From Apteryx mantelli (lineage: Eukaryota > Chordata > Aves > Apterygiformes > Apterygidae): a DNA stretch of 64,000 bases. The translations under genes were made by a program, and so were the position numbers. The notes under the pieces were generated by a model. The model did not search any database and was not told the origin of the DNA. It saw only the letters and a list, made by a program, of their open reading frames with translations. Below, in pieces: positions 36,201 to 50,049 of this stretch. Location of the stretch: NCBI RefSeq assembly GCF_036417845.1, contig NC_089979.1, positions 122,979,415-123,043,414 of the forward strand, in the 5' to 3' direction. Every line of letters starts with the position of its first letter. Position 1 is the first letter of the stretch.

Positions 36201-37505
36201 TTAAATCATACAGTGTTCATCTCTTGTGACTTTTCCTGTCCCAGAAATCTTAAATTCTTGCTCGCTAGCTGTCTTCTTCCACAGAGCACAGCCACTGACG
36301 AAGCCTTTACCTTTAATTTACTTGTGCCAGTAAGACAGCAGTTTGTCTCAATTCAGAAGCGAGGCTTCATCTTGCTCTCCTTGAGTTTTACTGAATATTT
36401 CTTTTCCTAGAAAAGAGGCTCCATCTCTCCCACACGTACGTTCCTCAGGCATTACAAAACAGAGGATTTTTTTTTTTTCTTCCTTGTGACCTGATTCTGC
36501 AAACCTGCAAGCAGTCCTATTTAAATCAGCAGCCTGGCTTGCATGAACAAGATTTGGGGAATGGATTAATCTGGAAATCAAAAAGTGCAATTTGAGTTCC
36601 TTTGTAGCACAGTATGGGGCCTACTCTTTGCAGGCAATCAGGGCTAAAGTTGCAAGTGTAAAGTTGCTGCACTTAAACATATGATGATACCCTGATGCAG
36701 AGAAGTCCTGGGAGTCACTGGTGCAGAACACCACACTGAATCAGACCACAGAAGTATAGTTTTGTATCATATTGGAAAATGAATTGAAGGTCTAGAAGAG
36801 TTCGCGGTTGGCAAGTCATTTCTATTGGAATTCCTTCCTAAGTAAGGTTCAAGCTCCTTGCTTCATTTCTCGTCTTCAAAAGAAAAAGTTTTTGAAAACT
36901 GCAGGGTGCTCAGCTGTGAATTAGGTCCTGAAAAGAGCTTAGACCTGGGCATGAGCATTCTGCTAAAGTCAGCAGGATTGTGCACATGCTGAAAATGAAG
37001 ACCTCATAGTCAGCCTTGCTCAGGGATTTTGCAGGACTGTGTCCAGTGAGAAGGGCTGACATCTCTGGAGGGCTTTCCTGTGGCAGGTTAGAGGGGCTAT
37101 GAGAGATCATAGGGCAGTCAGTTTGGAAACCGGTAATTTGATGTTGAACCATTGGTTCTAATATTACTTCTTGGGTCTAACCATGACTGTTACTGTCATC
37201 CCGTTACTTTCACTTGGCCATTTTGCTCTGGGTAGAATTGCTGTGGTGGTGTGTATTAGGGCAAGGGTTCGGCAAAGCAAGGGAAGTTCACCCCCAAAAA
37301 GCTAACAAAGGACTAGCTTTGTGTTTTGCTTTGTATTAATGTACCAACATGCTGCTGAGTTTTCACGGGAGAACATGTCTACTAGTCATGCTGACTTCTA
37401 TTTACTGGAACTGCAGGTTAGCATCTTATACTTTCCCCATAGATTTCTAAATTCTGCATGTTTTCAGTACATTTTATCTGCATCGCTATTCAGCATCAGT
37501 ATTAA

Positions 37506-37526
37506 AATGTCATTTAAAATGACATT
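37506..37526. repeat. Short perfect inverted repeat
   Basis: Two ten-base arms, AATGTCATTT and AAATGACATT, flank a single A. The arms contain TGTCA and TGACA and the whole could be a dimeric factor site or chance. Confidence 0.7.
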
Positions 37527-40500
37527 AAGCAGATGCTGAGACGCTGCTCCCCGTGCTTCGCCTCTTCCCCGGCATCAAACCTGAAGTATCCTCTGTTTCT
37601 GCTGTCTCCCTCCTGCCAGCTCAGGGTGACCCTGCAGGAATTCCTGGTGGAAATGCTCAGGTGTTCTTAGTATTTAGTGTCTCCTTTTCCTCCCACAAAG
37701 GACATTTACTTGCAGTGATGGAAAAATACATCAGTGCTCCTGATGGCATTCGTAGTGTTGGCCCTCATGGATAAAGCCCTGAGTGCTTTGGGCCTTCCCA
37801 GCTTAAATGGGACCATGGAGATGATCAAAATTTCACTCTCACCATGGTAGGCATGAGAGCAGGGGTGGGGGAGGGTATCACGTTTAAGATTTTTTTCCCT
37901 TCTGTGTGGTTCTGTAATTGCTCATATTTGTGAGGTTTCAGGTAATGGTCTTTACTCTTGCAGAGGTTGTTGGTTCTTAAGTGAGTAGGTTGAGTGCAAA
38001 TGTACTACTATTCAGTTTACAGGTAGGTAGTCTCTTTTTTGTCTGGCAGCTGGGTGGCCTTGTATCTATGGATGCAGTCTTTAGCATCATTAACAGTTCT
38101 TTAAGTGTCTCTATTTAAAAATTGTAGAAGAGTGATGTTTAAAGAAATGACTGAGGTTGAAAGAAGGAGCTAAATTACCTGAACTAGTTTCCAGAATAGT
38201 GCACTCCATGCTGTGGGTCAGCTTAGCATCTTCAAGTAGATTTCTTTGTGTATTTTAGCCCGAAGACAGCAAGGAGCCACACAGAAGGAAGCCCTGTGAT
38301 GCTGCAGCAGCAGCTTTGTCAGAGGTTGCATGCGCGTCTTGAAGGGTCTGCTCCTGAGATTACGCAGTGTCAAAGCTGTGCGGAGACGCAGGCAAGGAAT
38401 CCCTTTGAACGCTGATCTTTCACTTTTCTCTTTTTGGTGATAAAATAGTCAAGTGAGCAAGAAGTGACCCATTTTCTGTGCTACCTTTCAAAGTGAGCAG
38501 AGGAAGGAGAGTGTAGTGAGGGCACGGGTGGAGCCCTCTGAATGCAAACGATTTATTGAGTAGCTGCTTTAAGCATTTCAAATTACTTCTGTCATCATCC
38601 AGTAGCACCTATTCACAGGTGTGAGCTGGAATGTGTCACCTGGAAGAAACAGGTAGCTGGGGAGCTGATATGCAGTTAATGTCTCTCTTTGTCCCTCTGC
38701 AAAGGAGGTGTTTCCTAATGACTCGCACGGGGACAAGAAGTCCTGCTGGGCAGCCCTTGCACTTCAGCTGGACTCTTCCTTGCTGCATCACAACTAACAA
38801 AGCAAAGTTAGATACCTGGTGCATCCTGTGCTCAGAAATGCCTTGCCAGCTTTAACAGGGTGGTTTTTCTTGTAGCCTGGAAAGCAAAGAAGTTCACCTG
38901 ACTTTGTCATACATGTTCCCTTCTGCAGGAAGGATGTTCGACATGACAGCTGGTTACACGAGCGTGTGCTCCTTGCGTTCAGCCCAAAAGGATCCCTGAA
39001 CCCTCCGTAGCTGAGGGGAGCCGGAGCACCTGCCTCTGAACCACGGCCAAAGTCACACCATCGGTACAGGAGAGCAGCTATCAGCAGGCAGAGTCAGAGC
39101 AGGTTAATTTATCTAGACACAGTCTTTTTTTTCTTATGAAAAGTGCCAGGTTATATCCAGTGGTACATGTTTTCCCAGGGATTGTTTTACATAACTGAAT
39201 ATAAAAGTGATTTTTTTTTGTAACTCTTCCAAGGTGTCAGAGGCTTCATCTCTGGTGAAAACCATGGGAATAACATCATCTTCAAACAGGAGCAAGTGTG
39301 CAAGGGAAGGAGGTTGGGTTGATCTGATAGTCTGAGGTTGCGTTGCCAAGAAACACCCAAGCTAAATGAATCAGCCACCAAACCACCTATTAAGTTCAAA
39401 TTTTACGCTGTTTCGGAAGGGCTAGCTTGGCAGATAGTCTCGTAAAGTTGAACAGCTTGGTGCACAGTGGAGTTTTATAACTTCAGCCTCAGAAAACAGA
39501 ACACTGCAGTCCTGAAAGCCTTCAAAGAGTTTTCCTCCCCAGTGATAGAAGTATGGCCACATAAAGCACATATGTAATTAAAAGTGGTAGGGATATATCT
39601 GCAGAAGATATGACCTTGGAAATGCATTTTATAGTTATCCTGCCTTTGTGCCAGAATTCTTATCCGTTTTCAGGAGTGAGAGCTATTTCAGATTGCCATC
39701 TTTATCTTCCCTGCCACTTCTTACCTTTTTTATTAAACTGTGTCCTATTTCTACTTAATCCACAGTAAAGCAAGCATTTTGCTGATGACACAGTTCCATT
39801 TCATTACTGACATCTTTAGGAAATGAAAAGTGATCAAATTCCCTTATGAAGGAGGATGCCAGTTTAGAGAAGTTGCATCTAACTTTTCTTAAAAGTATAA
39901 CCTAGAGATAATTTTTTTAAAAAACCTTGCAACCCAGATAGTACTGATGTGCAGTTAAAATGTAAGCAGGGACAGATGGTTGTACAAGGCTGTTTATAAG
40001 CAATTAGTCTCTGAAAGACCACTGTTTGTGCTATCTTTTCTCCGTGGACACTTAGGCCCTATATAATAACTGATTTTATGAAATACTGTATAGCTGTTAA
40101 CCAACAGAACTGAATTCTTCAGTTGCTTAGTAACTAAACCAATTCAGGGAGGAAATAAAAATAGAATATATTTTAGAACCTTTAGGCCCTTTGCCAAGCA
40201 AAATATTCTCACAAGCAGCAGTCAGATTTGTGATTTGAATGGATTTTCTTAATAGAATAGATTCTATTTGTTTTATGTAGATAAATGCTACTTGTTTTTC
40301 AAATCTGATTAATTACATATCCAGGCCATTAGGTCTTGTAGCTTCTGTTCTCTTCCCCAAGTTTATTTAACTAAAAATATAACATCACTGAATATAATAT
40401 AAATAAAAATGGAAAAATATCTTACTTGCCAGCTTCTTTTCTGCCTTAATCAAGTTAAAAAGCCTAAGACTGCAGTATAACTCAATAAATCACATTATAT

Positions 40501-43500
40501 TGCCAGGAGGAATATCACAAGCATCTGCTTAATTCAAGTGTGTTTTTTTCTGTACTTACCTGTAAAGTTTGTTGAGAGAAAAAGGATATTGTTTAAAAAC
40601 AGATATTATTGCCACTATTGGTAGAAATTACAGTATAATACAGTACCATTTATTCAAGCAATGTAGGAACCTGATACCTTTAGTTTATCTAAAAAAAATG
40701 CTTTGACTGACAAAATTTGCCTCCTTTTCTAAAATACATCTTCAAAACTTTTAGTGTTTGTTGTCTGCACTTTTTAGAGCCTTGCTCTGTTTATGCACAT
40801 AGTCTGTGCTTTGACACATTGCATACACAAGTCTTTTGCAAAATTATGGTGAGGGTCTGCATTTTTTTTCCTGTAAATTTATTGATGTCACCACTGGGTA
40901 AAGGATTTGCAGAACTAAATCCTTACATGTGTGAACAAGCATCACTGAAGTCAACTCTCTTGCCCTTACTCCTGAATAAGGTATGCAGTACGGGATCCCA
41001 TATTCATGTAATGCATGTATTCTGAAACTGTCACGGTGCTTTGGGTTATCAAAACAGATAGAGCGCTCCTTTTGCAGAACAATTTGAATACCTACTTGCA
41101 AGTACATGAATTCTGATTTAATTCTCCGCTCCTTTGAACCATGCATTCAGGAAGTTCTCAGGTATTCCTTTATCTCTTTCAGTTCAATAAGTATTTTAAT
41201 GTAGGGCAAAAAGCATTCAGGATTCAGTTTTATGTGGCTGGCACATTTTGCTCGAAGAAGAATACATTTTTAGATGTAGTGATTCAGCAGGTTTTTCATT
41301 CCACTTTAGGCTTATCAGACTGTAGGGTAAAAAGCTAAATATAGCAAATACATGCTTTACACAGTATTGTAATACTTCTAGTTTAATGCTTTTTTTTTGC
41401 TATTGCAGTTTCAGGCACGGCTATCCTTATTTTTGGCACTGTAATTTATTAATACAGCTAACAGGCTTGTCCGAAGGAAATTATGATTTTTCATCATTGT
41501 ATGCTGAAAGAATAGCATGCCAAATCAAACAGGAAATTTCCACTGGAACATCACTGTAATTAGTTTGCATGTGTGAAACTAGGAGAAATATAGTCAGTAT
41601 GTCTGAAACTGAGAAATATGAGAAATAGGGGCATGGCAGTTACCTGCAAGCCCATGATGCGGCCCAGATCTTCACTTCAGAGCAGAGGTTTCCAAATGAA
41701 GATTTAAGGAAAGAAAAGGGAAAAAAAAGCACTAGATGTGTGCCCACCTCTAATTTAATAATTAATTGTTGCCCTTCAGTCTCTTTCCTGTGTAAACTGC
41801 AGGTCACTTTTAGTTATTTTGGTAGTATTTCCAATTAAGTATGACAGCGTGGCAACATGCTTGCCATCTCCTTGTGCCAGAAGAGCTCCTGCTAGCTAGG
41901 TGTTAATTTTTAGGGGGAAGATGAATTTGGATGTGAAAACTCTTGCAAGCAGATGGGGTCACCGAGGACTAGCTTTCCAACATTTTCCCTTCCTCACTGA
42001 GTTACTTAACTCTGTAGGTTACTGCTCCTCCTTGCTGCCTAAGCCCCTTTTTGGTGCCACAGCCTTTTGCTTGCAAAGCGGGTTAATCCTGGGCGCTGCC
42101 CCATCATGAAAAGCCGGTGACCAGGCATCCCTGCACATGTGAGCCCAGTTAGCGGGGAGAGCTGGTGCTTGCCAGCAAAGCCGCCCTCTGCCCAGCGCTC
42201 CTTTGCGCCAGGCACACATCTGCAAGGCTGGGGCAGGACCGGTGGGGTCAGGTTTCAGGGCTGAGCAGAGGGAAACGCAGCCCGGGGGCTGCTCCCACGC
42301 ACCAGCCCCACGTGGCTACGGCCTTGGCAAGCACCGCGGGATGGATCCCACGCCTTGCACCGCAGAGGAAGCCCCTAAAAAAAAAATCAGCCTCCCCAGG
42401 ACAGGGTGGAAGCCAGCTACCCGGCCTTGTTTGAGTGTGTGGATATGCTAATGGTAGTCGCTGGGAGTTAAAGGGAGGAACCAGATGATGCTCCGGGGAG
42501 GCGGATGCGGGGAGAAACAATGGTCTGTAAGGAGCCCGGCTCGCAGCGCGGGGCTGGAGAGGGCTGGGGGCAGCAGCCACCCCGCCAGATGGTCCCACCA
42601 TGCATCTGCGTTGCAGCCGCAAGAGAGGTGCAGGCACCAATAAGGGCTGCCAGCCTGATCCAGCAGCGATGGTATCGGTGCAGGGTTGGAGCGGCAGGAA
42701 AACATATATAACATATAGCAGTGTCCGTCATCGAGGCATGGAGTGGTTGCTAAGCATGGGGTGACGCCCTTCGACCCCAGGCTGGCCCTGATGGGGCTGG
42801 GTTGTGTCCAGCTTTTCCAGCATCTTTGGTCCTACAGCCTTCTCCCCATCTCCTTCTGTTTCTAATGTAACTTCGTGGGTTGCCTGTGATACGTATTGCT
42901 GCGTAGAGAGGGCCAGCACAAAGCTCACTGCCCTTCAAGACCTGCTGGCAAGCTCCCCTGAGCACTTCGGAGGCGTGCAGATCTTGTGTCCTCTGCAAGA
43001 GCATCACCCAGGGCTCTCAGATTGGGGCTGAACGTAGTCTGAGCCTTTGCATGACATTTTGGGGGGAAACCAGCCAGAAGGTCACTCTAGCTTGGAGCCA
43101 ATACGCATTTTCTCTCTGGAGCTCCTGGTCTTTCTAGCTCTGGCAGCTTGCCTGACCTCAAAGGTCAACCTGAATGTTTGTATTTTATTGAGGATAAAAA
43201 AATGTAAGTGCCATGGTAAAATACAACTGGATAGGCTACTAATTTTTCCCCTAAAGAAGTTCAGGAAACATTGCATAATACAAGGGTTTGTGGCCAAATT
43301 GTATTATGCAGTTAATTCAAGTAAATTGCAGCTACTCTGTAGCAAATAATTACCACCTGTTTCACATCTGCCTCAAATCCACTCAAAATACAGCAATCTA
43401 GTCATCATTCTTGTACTATTTATGCAGTTTTATTATTTGCAGTTAGATTTCTATTTACTTATCTGATTTACAAGAATTTTTTCATGCCTTCTGTACACAA

Positions 43501-45182
43501 AACGGCAAATTTAATAACCTCCTTAGGATTTGTTTATAAAACCTTTCAAAATATGTTTGTAATGCATGACAGGGCTGCTGATACACTGCAGATACTCAGT
43601 GGCCTTTTTCATAATGAACTGTGGTTCTGAAAGCACTGCCTACTCTCTGAGATTTCAACACCTCCATTTCACCTTCAAAAATAGTGCACGTGAACATGCC
43701 ACACACCCAAGAGCCTTTCCAAAGTCACCTTTGCTCGGTGAAGGCAGAAGCTCTTGACTTGTGTGCTTGGTGCACAGTTGGGACAGACAGATGTTGCAGT
43801 GAGACAAACGAGGAATTTTAGCAAGAATGAACACCTTTTGCACAGATCACCAGTTATGATGGAAGTACAGAGGGAAGACAAGGATGAAAGCCAAATGTAT
43901 GCTCCTTTAAAATACTCAAAACAGCCAGTAAGTGGGGCATGAACTCTTCGGGCTTGATGCTGATCTTGCACAGCAAAGTGCATCATCTTGGTGGTTCCTT
44001 TCAATATTACATTTTACAACACGACTGAGAGCGTGGAAGGGAGGGCGAGGGGTTAATTCCTTGTGGCACGTTTAGGCTGTCCCCTGAAATCACCTGAAAT
44101 CACCAGAGCAAAACCAGCGGAGCAGTGAATCAGGCCGGTGCTTCTCCGTGGTTAGAGCAGCAAGAATCAGAAATCTTGCTGTGCCAGCGTGTGGGGACGC
44201 AGGGGCACAGGGCGCCCCACGCTCCCAGGACCTGTGGGTCTGAGCTCCTCCCTTGGCCCTCCGAGCTGGGAAATGTCACCTGCTACTAGTCTGCAATTTT
44301 AAGACCTTATCCATTAGAGCCAACTCCTATGTACTCCTTTGCAGCTTTTGATATTACATTGGGAGCAAAGCATGGTTCTGTCTGCCTTCGGTCTGAGTTA
44401 GGGTCATTGGCCTGCCTGGATGTATTTCTGTAGCAACATCCTCTCTGCCTTTAAATTTGCCACCCTGGGTAGGAATTGGGCTTCCATACAGGCAAAACTA
44501 CTTTTCATTTCTGTAGTGTCCTCTTCATGCTGACCTCTCTCACAAAGGCAATGGCATTTACCACCGCTGCACGCATCTCTGAACTACTGTTCAGTGGTGA
44601 TGCAGAGCTTGTGCCCAACATGTATAAATGAGAAAAATGTGGATTTGTCATGGATTGTGGATTTGTGTCGCGGGCTGTGTCACGGAATTGGGGATTTTTG
44701 TGTATTGTCCATCTCTGGTGCTTCTTTAGGAGGGGAAGGAAGTGATGGGTTGAGATCTCAAAGTCTTTGTGAACAGGCGGAAAACATTTTACAGCTGATA
44801 AAAGTTAAACTTGGAAGATTCCCAGGGAACGAACGGGAGGAGCAGACTTGGTGCCCACTATTGCTTGTCTCTGTGATGCCTCTCAAAACTGCCTGTCAAA
44901 ATCCCCCATCCAGGAACATGGTACATTAGTAATTATGCGCATCTATTAGCAAAGCAGCCATTCTTTCTCTGAAACGCTTTGTGGCAATATATCTCCAAAG
45001 AAGCACATATCTCATCTTGGTGTCTGCTAGATGGCCATAACACCTCCCTAAGGGAGATGCCTCTGATAACACTATATTAAAGGCGGGGCTTGGTTTTGTC
45101 TTTTAAACCTCTATCGCACAAGCCAGTGCACAAGGAAAGACACCTATTATAATTTTGTAGAGAAACGTTAACAAAAGCTGCC

Positions 45183-45194
45183 TGCGTGTGCGCA

Positions 45195-45226
<32 letters not shown>
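45183..45226. repeat. Alternating purine-pyrimidine (CA/CG) microsatellite
   Basis: For 44 bases pyrimidine and purine alternate without a break: a GTGTGCGC start, two CA runs and a CGCGCG centre between them. Such tracts adopt Z-DNA readily under negative supercoiling, and CA repeats vary in length between individuals. Confidence 0.92.
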
Positions 45227-46061
45227 ATTCAATGTTAACATTGCAGGAAGCTATGATGATGACAGGAGTACTTTCATTGTCATTTCTGCTGGGGGAAGAA
45301 AAAACGTTTATTTATGCCGATAACCCAAGTTCAGCTTCATTCCTGAGCATCCTGTTTGCACATATGAGACTGTTTATCAGCTGCATCTTTAGGTACAGAT
45401 AAAAATGCAATACTATGCAGTTCCCATCTTCAGAATACTTGTGGTTATTTGTCTTAAACTGATTAGTACCATAATAAAATGCCCTGTAGGGACATGGATA
45501 TTGTGTAGTAAGAATCCCAAATACATTGTGAGGTTTTTTTTTCCAAAAAAAATGCTTAATTGAACTCTCTTACATTTGTTTTTCCTGATTATATTCTGTT
45601 CATTAATGAAGAACAAGTTTGAATAAGAACTAAGAGCAAAACTAGAGGCAGAAGATAGTGTAATATGTTATTGTTAATTAAGCTGCAAACCTAAAACATG
45701 ATTCCTTCCAACTTCTTATCTTCCAGACACTAGCTTACTTAGTGTTTTCAGAGACTACTGCCAGACAGACGCATCCTGTTGTGATAAAAGAAACCTGCTG
45801 GATTTGGGACTGAGGCTTAGCATTCGTGGTACAACTGACCATATGTGATTCGCTGTCAAGTTTGCAATTTTAATGGTAAATCTCTGAAGTAGTTTTACTT
45901 TGATTCAGTTTCTTCACTGGTATGGAAACACAAGAGGGGATGGCTTGTTTGCGGCTGGTTTGCACTAATGTAGGTTGCATTGTAGTCTGTGCAACATAAA
46001 GGAAAAGCACTTGCATATTTATCCTTAGGAGTTGCTCTGGGTGGGTTTTTTTCTTATGTTT

Positions 46062-46073
46062 GGGGGGGGGGGG
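46062..46073 (+). repeat. Poly-G run, 12 bases
   Basis: Twelve consecutive G follow TTATGTTT and precede AGCGGG. It is possibly quadruplex-forming; the length may be a sequencing estimate. Confidence 0.88.
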
Positions 46074-48214
46074 AGCGGGTTAGGAAAAAATGACTGGGTC
46101 CAGAGATTACATTCCAATAGGGATAACATTTAAAATTCTTATGCTGGTCATGGTTTTTATCTGGCTTCAACAGAACTGAATAATTTTGTTAATTGTTATT
46201 GTCTTCCTGCCTCTTTGAGAAATCTGAGCCTCAAACCTCTGTAAAGTTTGAGAGCAGGAGGATGTCTTTACTTGTGAAAGAAGCATAGCAAACAGCAGGT
46301 AGAATTGGGAGGAGTTTGGGGTCCTTCTTTCCTAAGAAGGAGCACTATAAGACCCCAGTCATCTTTTTTTATTTTTCTGATCTCAGTGTATTTTGATTTC
46401 AAAGTGTGTAAAGAACACGCTTTCCACACTTCTATCTGCTAATATTTCAACCATGTCTAACCCACATTGCTAAAAAATCAAAGGTCATGTATTTGTGTAA
46501 GGCCACACACCTACATTTCTCATTTATGTCTTTTTGATGAATATATGTTGCTGTTCTGTTATGGTAAGTAACAGCTGGTATCTCTGGCTGGAGGGAGCAG
46601 CAGTATGTTGCACAAGCCTTGCCCATTCAACTCTGCCCGTGCATCTTCATCCTGCCCTGCAACATCTTTGCCACGCTCTGAGATCTGATCCTGAATATCC
46701 ATCTCATCTACTTAGGGAAGGCACTAAATAACTTAGCAGACTGCTGCTTATGTGATGTTTTTGTAGGAATGCAAATAAACAAATAAACCACTTTTGGTAG
46801 TGGTCTGCCAGAGGTGACTAAGCTTACACGTGTGCTGTGCACACAAGTTATTAAAACTACATCCTTGCACAGAGGATTTGCAGAGTGGGTTCAGGAGGCA
46901 GAAGCCAATGTGCTTGCTCACTGCGACTACTTTTTTTACCTGTGGGAAAGATTGATGTTTTGGCTGCGGATTTTTAAGGCATGGGAGTCAAATCACACTT
47001 TCCTTGCTCCCTGCTCAGCTCTGGAAGCTTGGTGTACCTCATGATTTTCTTTCTGTTTGACAATTCAGAAATACCATGGAATTCAGTGGAAGAAAAGCCA
47101 ACACAAAGTATGTGAAGTCACACCTACATCCCTCTGTAAAAGCTCCTACTCATTTGTCTGCTCTCAGTTTCTCTCACACTCACTTTTCTGGTATGCCACA
47201 CCACTGAAGGAAATCTCAAATTCAAACAGCTTTATTAGATCTTTTATTAATCTGACATATTAAACTATCAGGTTAGTATATTCGCTCTCCCTAACCCAGG
47301 ACTACAATTTGGCTGTTAAAGATATGGTGGACAAGCACTGATGATACATGTGGCATTTGGCTAAGGGCAGAACTACCATTAATATTAGTCTTCAGTTTTA
47401 TTAAGGCAGAGTGATGAGGAGAGCAGGCTTCTTCTCAGTCATCAGCCTTGAGACATTAATTGCAGTCTGAAGAACAGCTTGCATTTTATTTGTCCTCCAG
47501 ACTTCAGAATAGTTTGTATAGGTATAAAGGACAGTGATGTTCGCAAGGATATGGAGAAAATAAGAATAAGAAAGTTCCCTTCCTTCTTCACTTTATGCAA
47601 GTTTTACTCAGAACCTGAGGTGAGATTATCATCATTTTTTATGGGTTACCTTCACCTCCAGTCTTTCTGCTCCTCTGAGCTTTCTGGGTTTCAGCCAGAG
47701 AAGTCAAATGCCACAGAAAAATCCAGTCTTCTAAGATTCGCTGCCTGAAGGTTATCTGGAGAGGCATCAAAACTTCTAAGTCAGCCAAGTGTCTTATTGT
47801 GTCTATTAAGTGTCCATTAAACAGTCGTAGAGAGAAAGTATAGGTTAACATCCAATACCTGGCCCTGGGCTTACCATTTTCCCTTTAGTTGAATACTTAC
47901 CATGTTTGTATTTTAAGTCAATTTAAATCGCCAGTGGCTTGTTGTGGGACTGTATCTTCTCTGCACCGTAGCAAACACTGAGCATTTGAACAGCGCTTTA
48001 ATTTTAGCGATCAATGTTTGCAACCAACATCTTTTGCGGGATAGTAGCAGAAAGAGAGATTCTTTTCATCCTGGACTGGCAAAACCTAAAGGCTAAGCAA
48101 AGCCAGAAAAGGGGGGAGCAGCTCCAAGATGCTCAGCAGCACCATGTTACAGAAGACGAGATCAGTCGGGGCTTCTCACCGAATTGCTGCACCTTTATGA
48201 TTTTCAACCAGAAT

Positions 48215-48520
48215 TTTTGCGGTAAAGCTCGCGAGCCCAAAGGAGCAGAGCAGAGGTATCCCGGGACAGCGCCGGTGCGCGCTTGCGAGCGGGTGGCACG
48301 TCAGCTGATATATGGGCTAGATTTAGCAGCATATATGAGCTCCAAGTGCCCCGCACCGCTGTGATGCTGCAGGGCAGGAGGGAGGGCGGGAGCAGGGCCG
48401 CAGACTGGGCTCCCGAATGCAATTCGAGCCCATCTGCGGTTCAGGTTGGTGTGCCGGCATCGGCAGCGTGGGGACAGCGCTGCTGCCCCGGGGAGCTGAT
48501 TAATAGATGCGGAAAGAGTC
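48215..48520. promoter_or_regulatory. Small CpG-rich patch
   Basis: Roughly twenty CpG dinucleotides occur in about 300 bases, for example in CTCGCGAG, GGTGCGCGCTTGCGAGCGGG and GAGGGCGGGAG, in a window where CpG is otherwise sparse. CpG-dense patches mark promoters or first exons, or enhancers of developmental genes. No TATA box with downstream ATG and convincing exon was found on either strand, so the transcript, if any, is unknown. Confidence 0.35.
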
Positions 48521-50049
48521 AGGCCAGTGACTTGTCACTTGATTTTGCTAGTGATTTCTCTAAACAATGAACAGGCAATCTTGTAACAGGCCATAGACTT
48601 CCGAGATGAAAGTCAACTCGCTGTTGTGGGTATTGTGAGTACTTTCTGATAAAGAGTTTCTAAAATGGAGGCATCAGTGTCCCATTATTTATGAAAATCA
48701 CATGTATATACTAAGTGAAAGCTGCATTATTTAAGAACATTGAGAGAAAAGAGTACACTTAAGCGTTTTGAGCATATTTAAAATTTATTTCCTTTGAAAC
48801 AAAACTTTTTATTTTTCTAAGGCGGAAAGATGTTTAATTTAAAGAGGTGTTTTAGCCAATGGAATGGCACAAAATGAAAATGATCAACCTTTGTCCCCAA
48901 AGAGGCCATACTGCGTCAGAACGTTTAGCAAAGACCACATCGCCATCTTCTCCCGTCGTCTGACGCTGCTGGGCAGAAAGGTCCTTGCAGGTGTTGCAGG
49001 CTGCCCTGCTGCGGGTATAGTGTTGGCAAAGACGCAAATAACACCAGCCATGTATTTTATTTTACTCTAGAGTCATCATTTTACTTGTGCTGTTCTCTAT
49101 TGCTGTAAGTTAGCCAGTTTCCTAGACTGTATTTTTTTTTTCTCTTGGAGAAGTACAGTTCCATACATCAGCATTAGACACTAATCTCCAAGCCTGTAAA
49201 ACAGGTTTTGTGCACTACAAGAGAGTGAGTCCTGTAATGAACTGTAACAGCCCTGTCCTGCTGCTGCAGCGATACTAGGGGAGAGGCTCTTCTGACGTGT
49301 CTGTGTGGCATTCAGCAAGCAATTTTTCAGATTACTCCTTTAAAACCAAATAGATAATGACACCCTAGACTAGTATGGTGCCTGTCAGGAGCATACATTT
49401 GACCTAAACATGTCTCAGAGACTTGTTTATTTTCTCATTACCAACAGTATGCTGGCCCAGTGTAATTGTCAGTGAGCTTGATGCATTTTGTGCAATGACA
49501 CTGATGGGTTTAAAACAGTGGTAGCAGTCAGACCTGGATCCCAGGAATTGTTGAACAGTGCTTGCTTTTTTATTTTTTTATTTTTTTTAAATGCTCTACA
49601 TTGGAGTCCCTCTGCCTACTAGTTTGATTCTCTGCAGTCCTCAGCAGTGCAGTAACTTTACAGACACAGGAGAAGGACCTGAGAGAGAAAGAAATTATTC
49701 TTTACTAAAGTGGAAGATCTAGCAGGTTGGGGTGGGGGAGGTAGTTAACAAACATTTTTTTTAGTCTGGATTTTAAATATTTCCATATATGATAAGGAAA
49801 ATGTGAACAGTATGTACTTCTTGATCAGATATATTGATGGAGGGGAATCTCCTGTGCACAAACAGGTCAGTGTACAAACCGCGTGGTGTTAAGTTTCATT
49901 GTCTGCAATCAGTAATGCTCAGCAAGAGACAGTAAAACAACTGCAAGATGGGAGACCGTTTTGTGGTGCATGTGCATTGCTTTGTTGAACAAACATCAGA
50001 AAAAAGCCCCCAAATCCTTTTGAACCTCACTGTGATGAAACAGCGTTCC

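Larger units (their letters stand above)
33256..48214. other. Gene-free stretch
   Basis: No coding exon or RNA gene could be supported. The part 34500-36200 is AT-rich. A GC-rich interval (about 42020-42640) keeps several overlapping frames open on both strands but shows no domain or codon signal. Simple sequence includes the alternating tract at 45183-45226 and a 12-base G run at 46062-46073. A short palindrome lies at 37506-37526. Scraps of an old dispersed repeat are suspected near 36955-37030. Confidence 0.5.

Noticed and set aside
42020-42731. Cluster of open frames on both strands
   Set aside because: GC-rich sequence lowers stop frequency in all frames; no consistent codon signal or motif.
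44140-44180. tRNA-like words GTGGTTAGAGCA
   Set aside because: Resembles a tRNA or SINE A-box, but no B-box or cloverleaf follows at the right distance.
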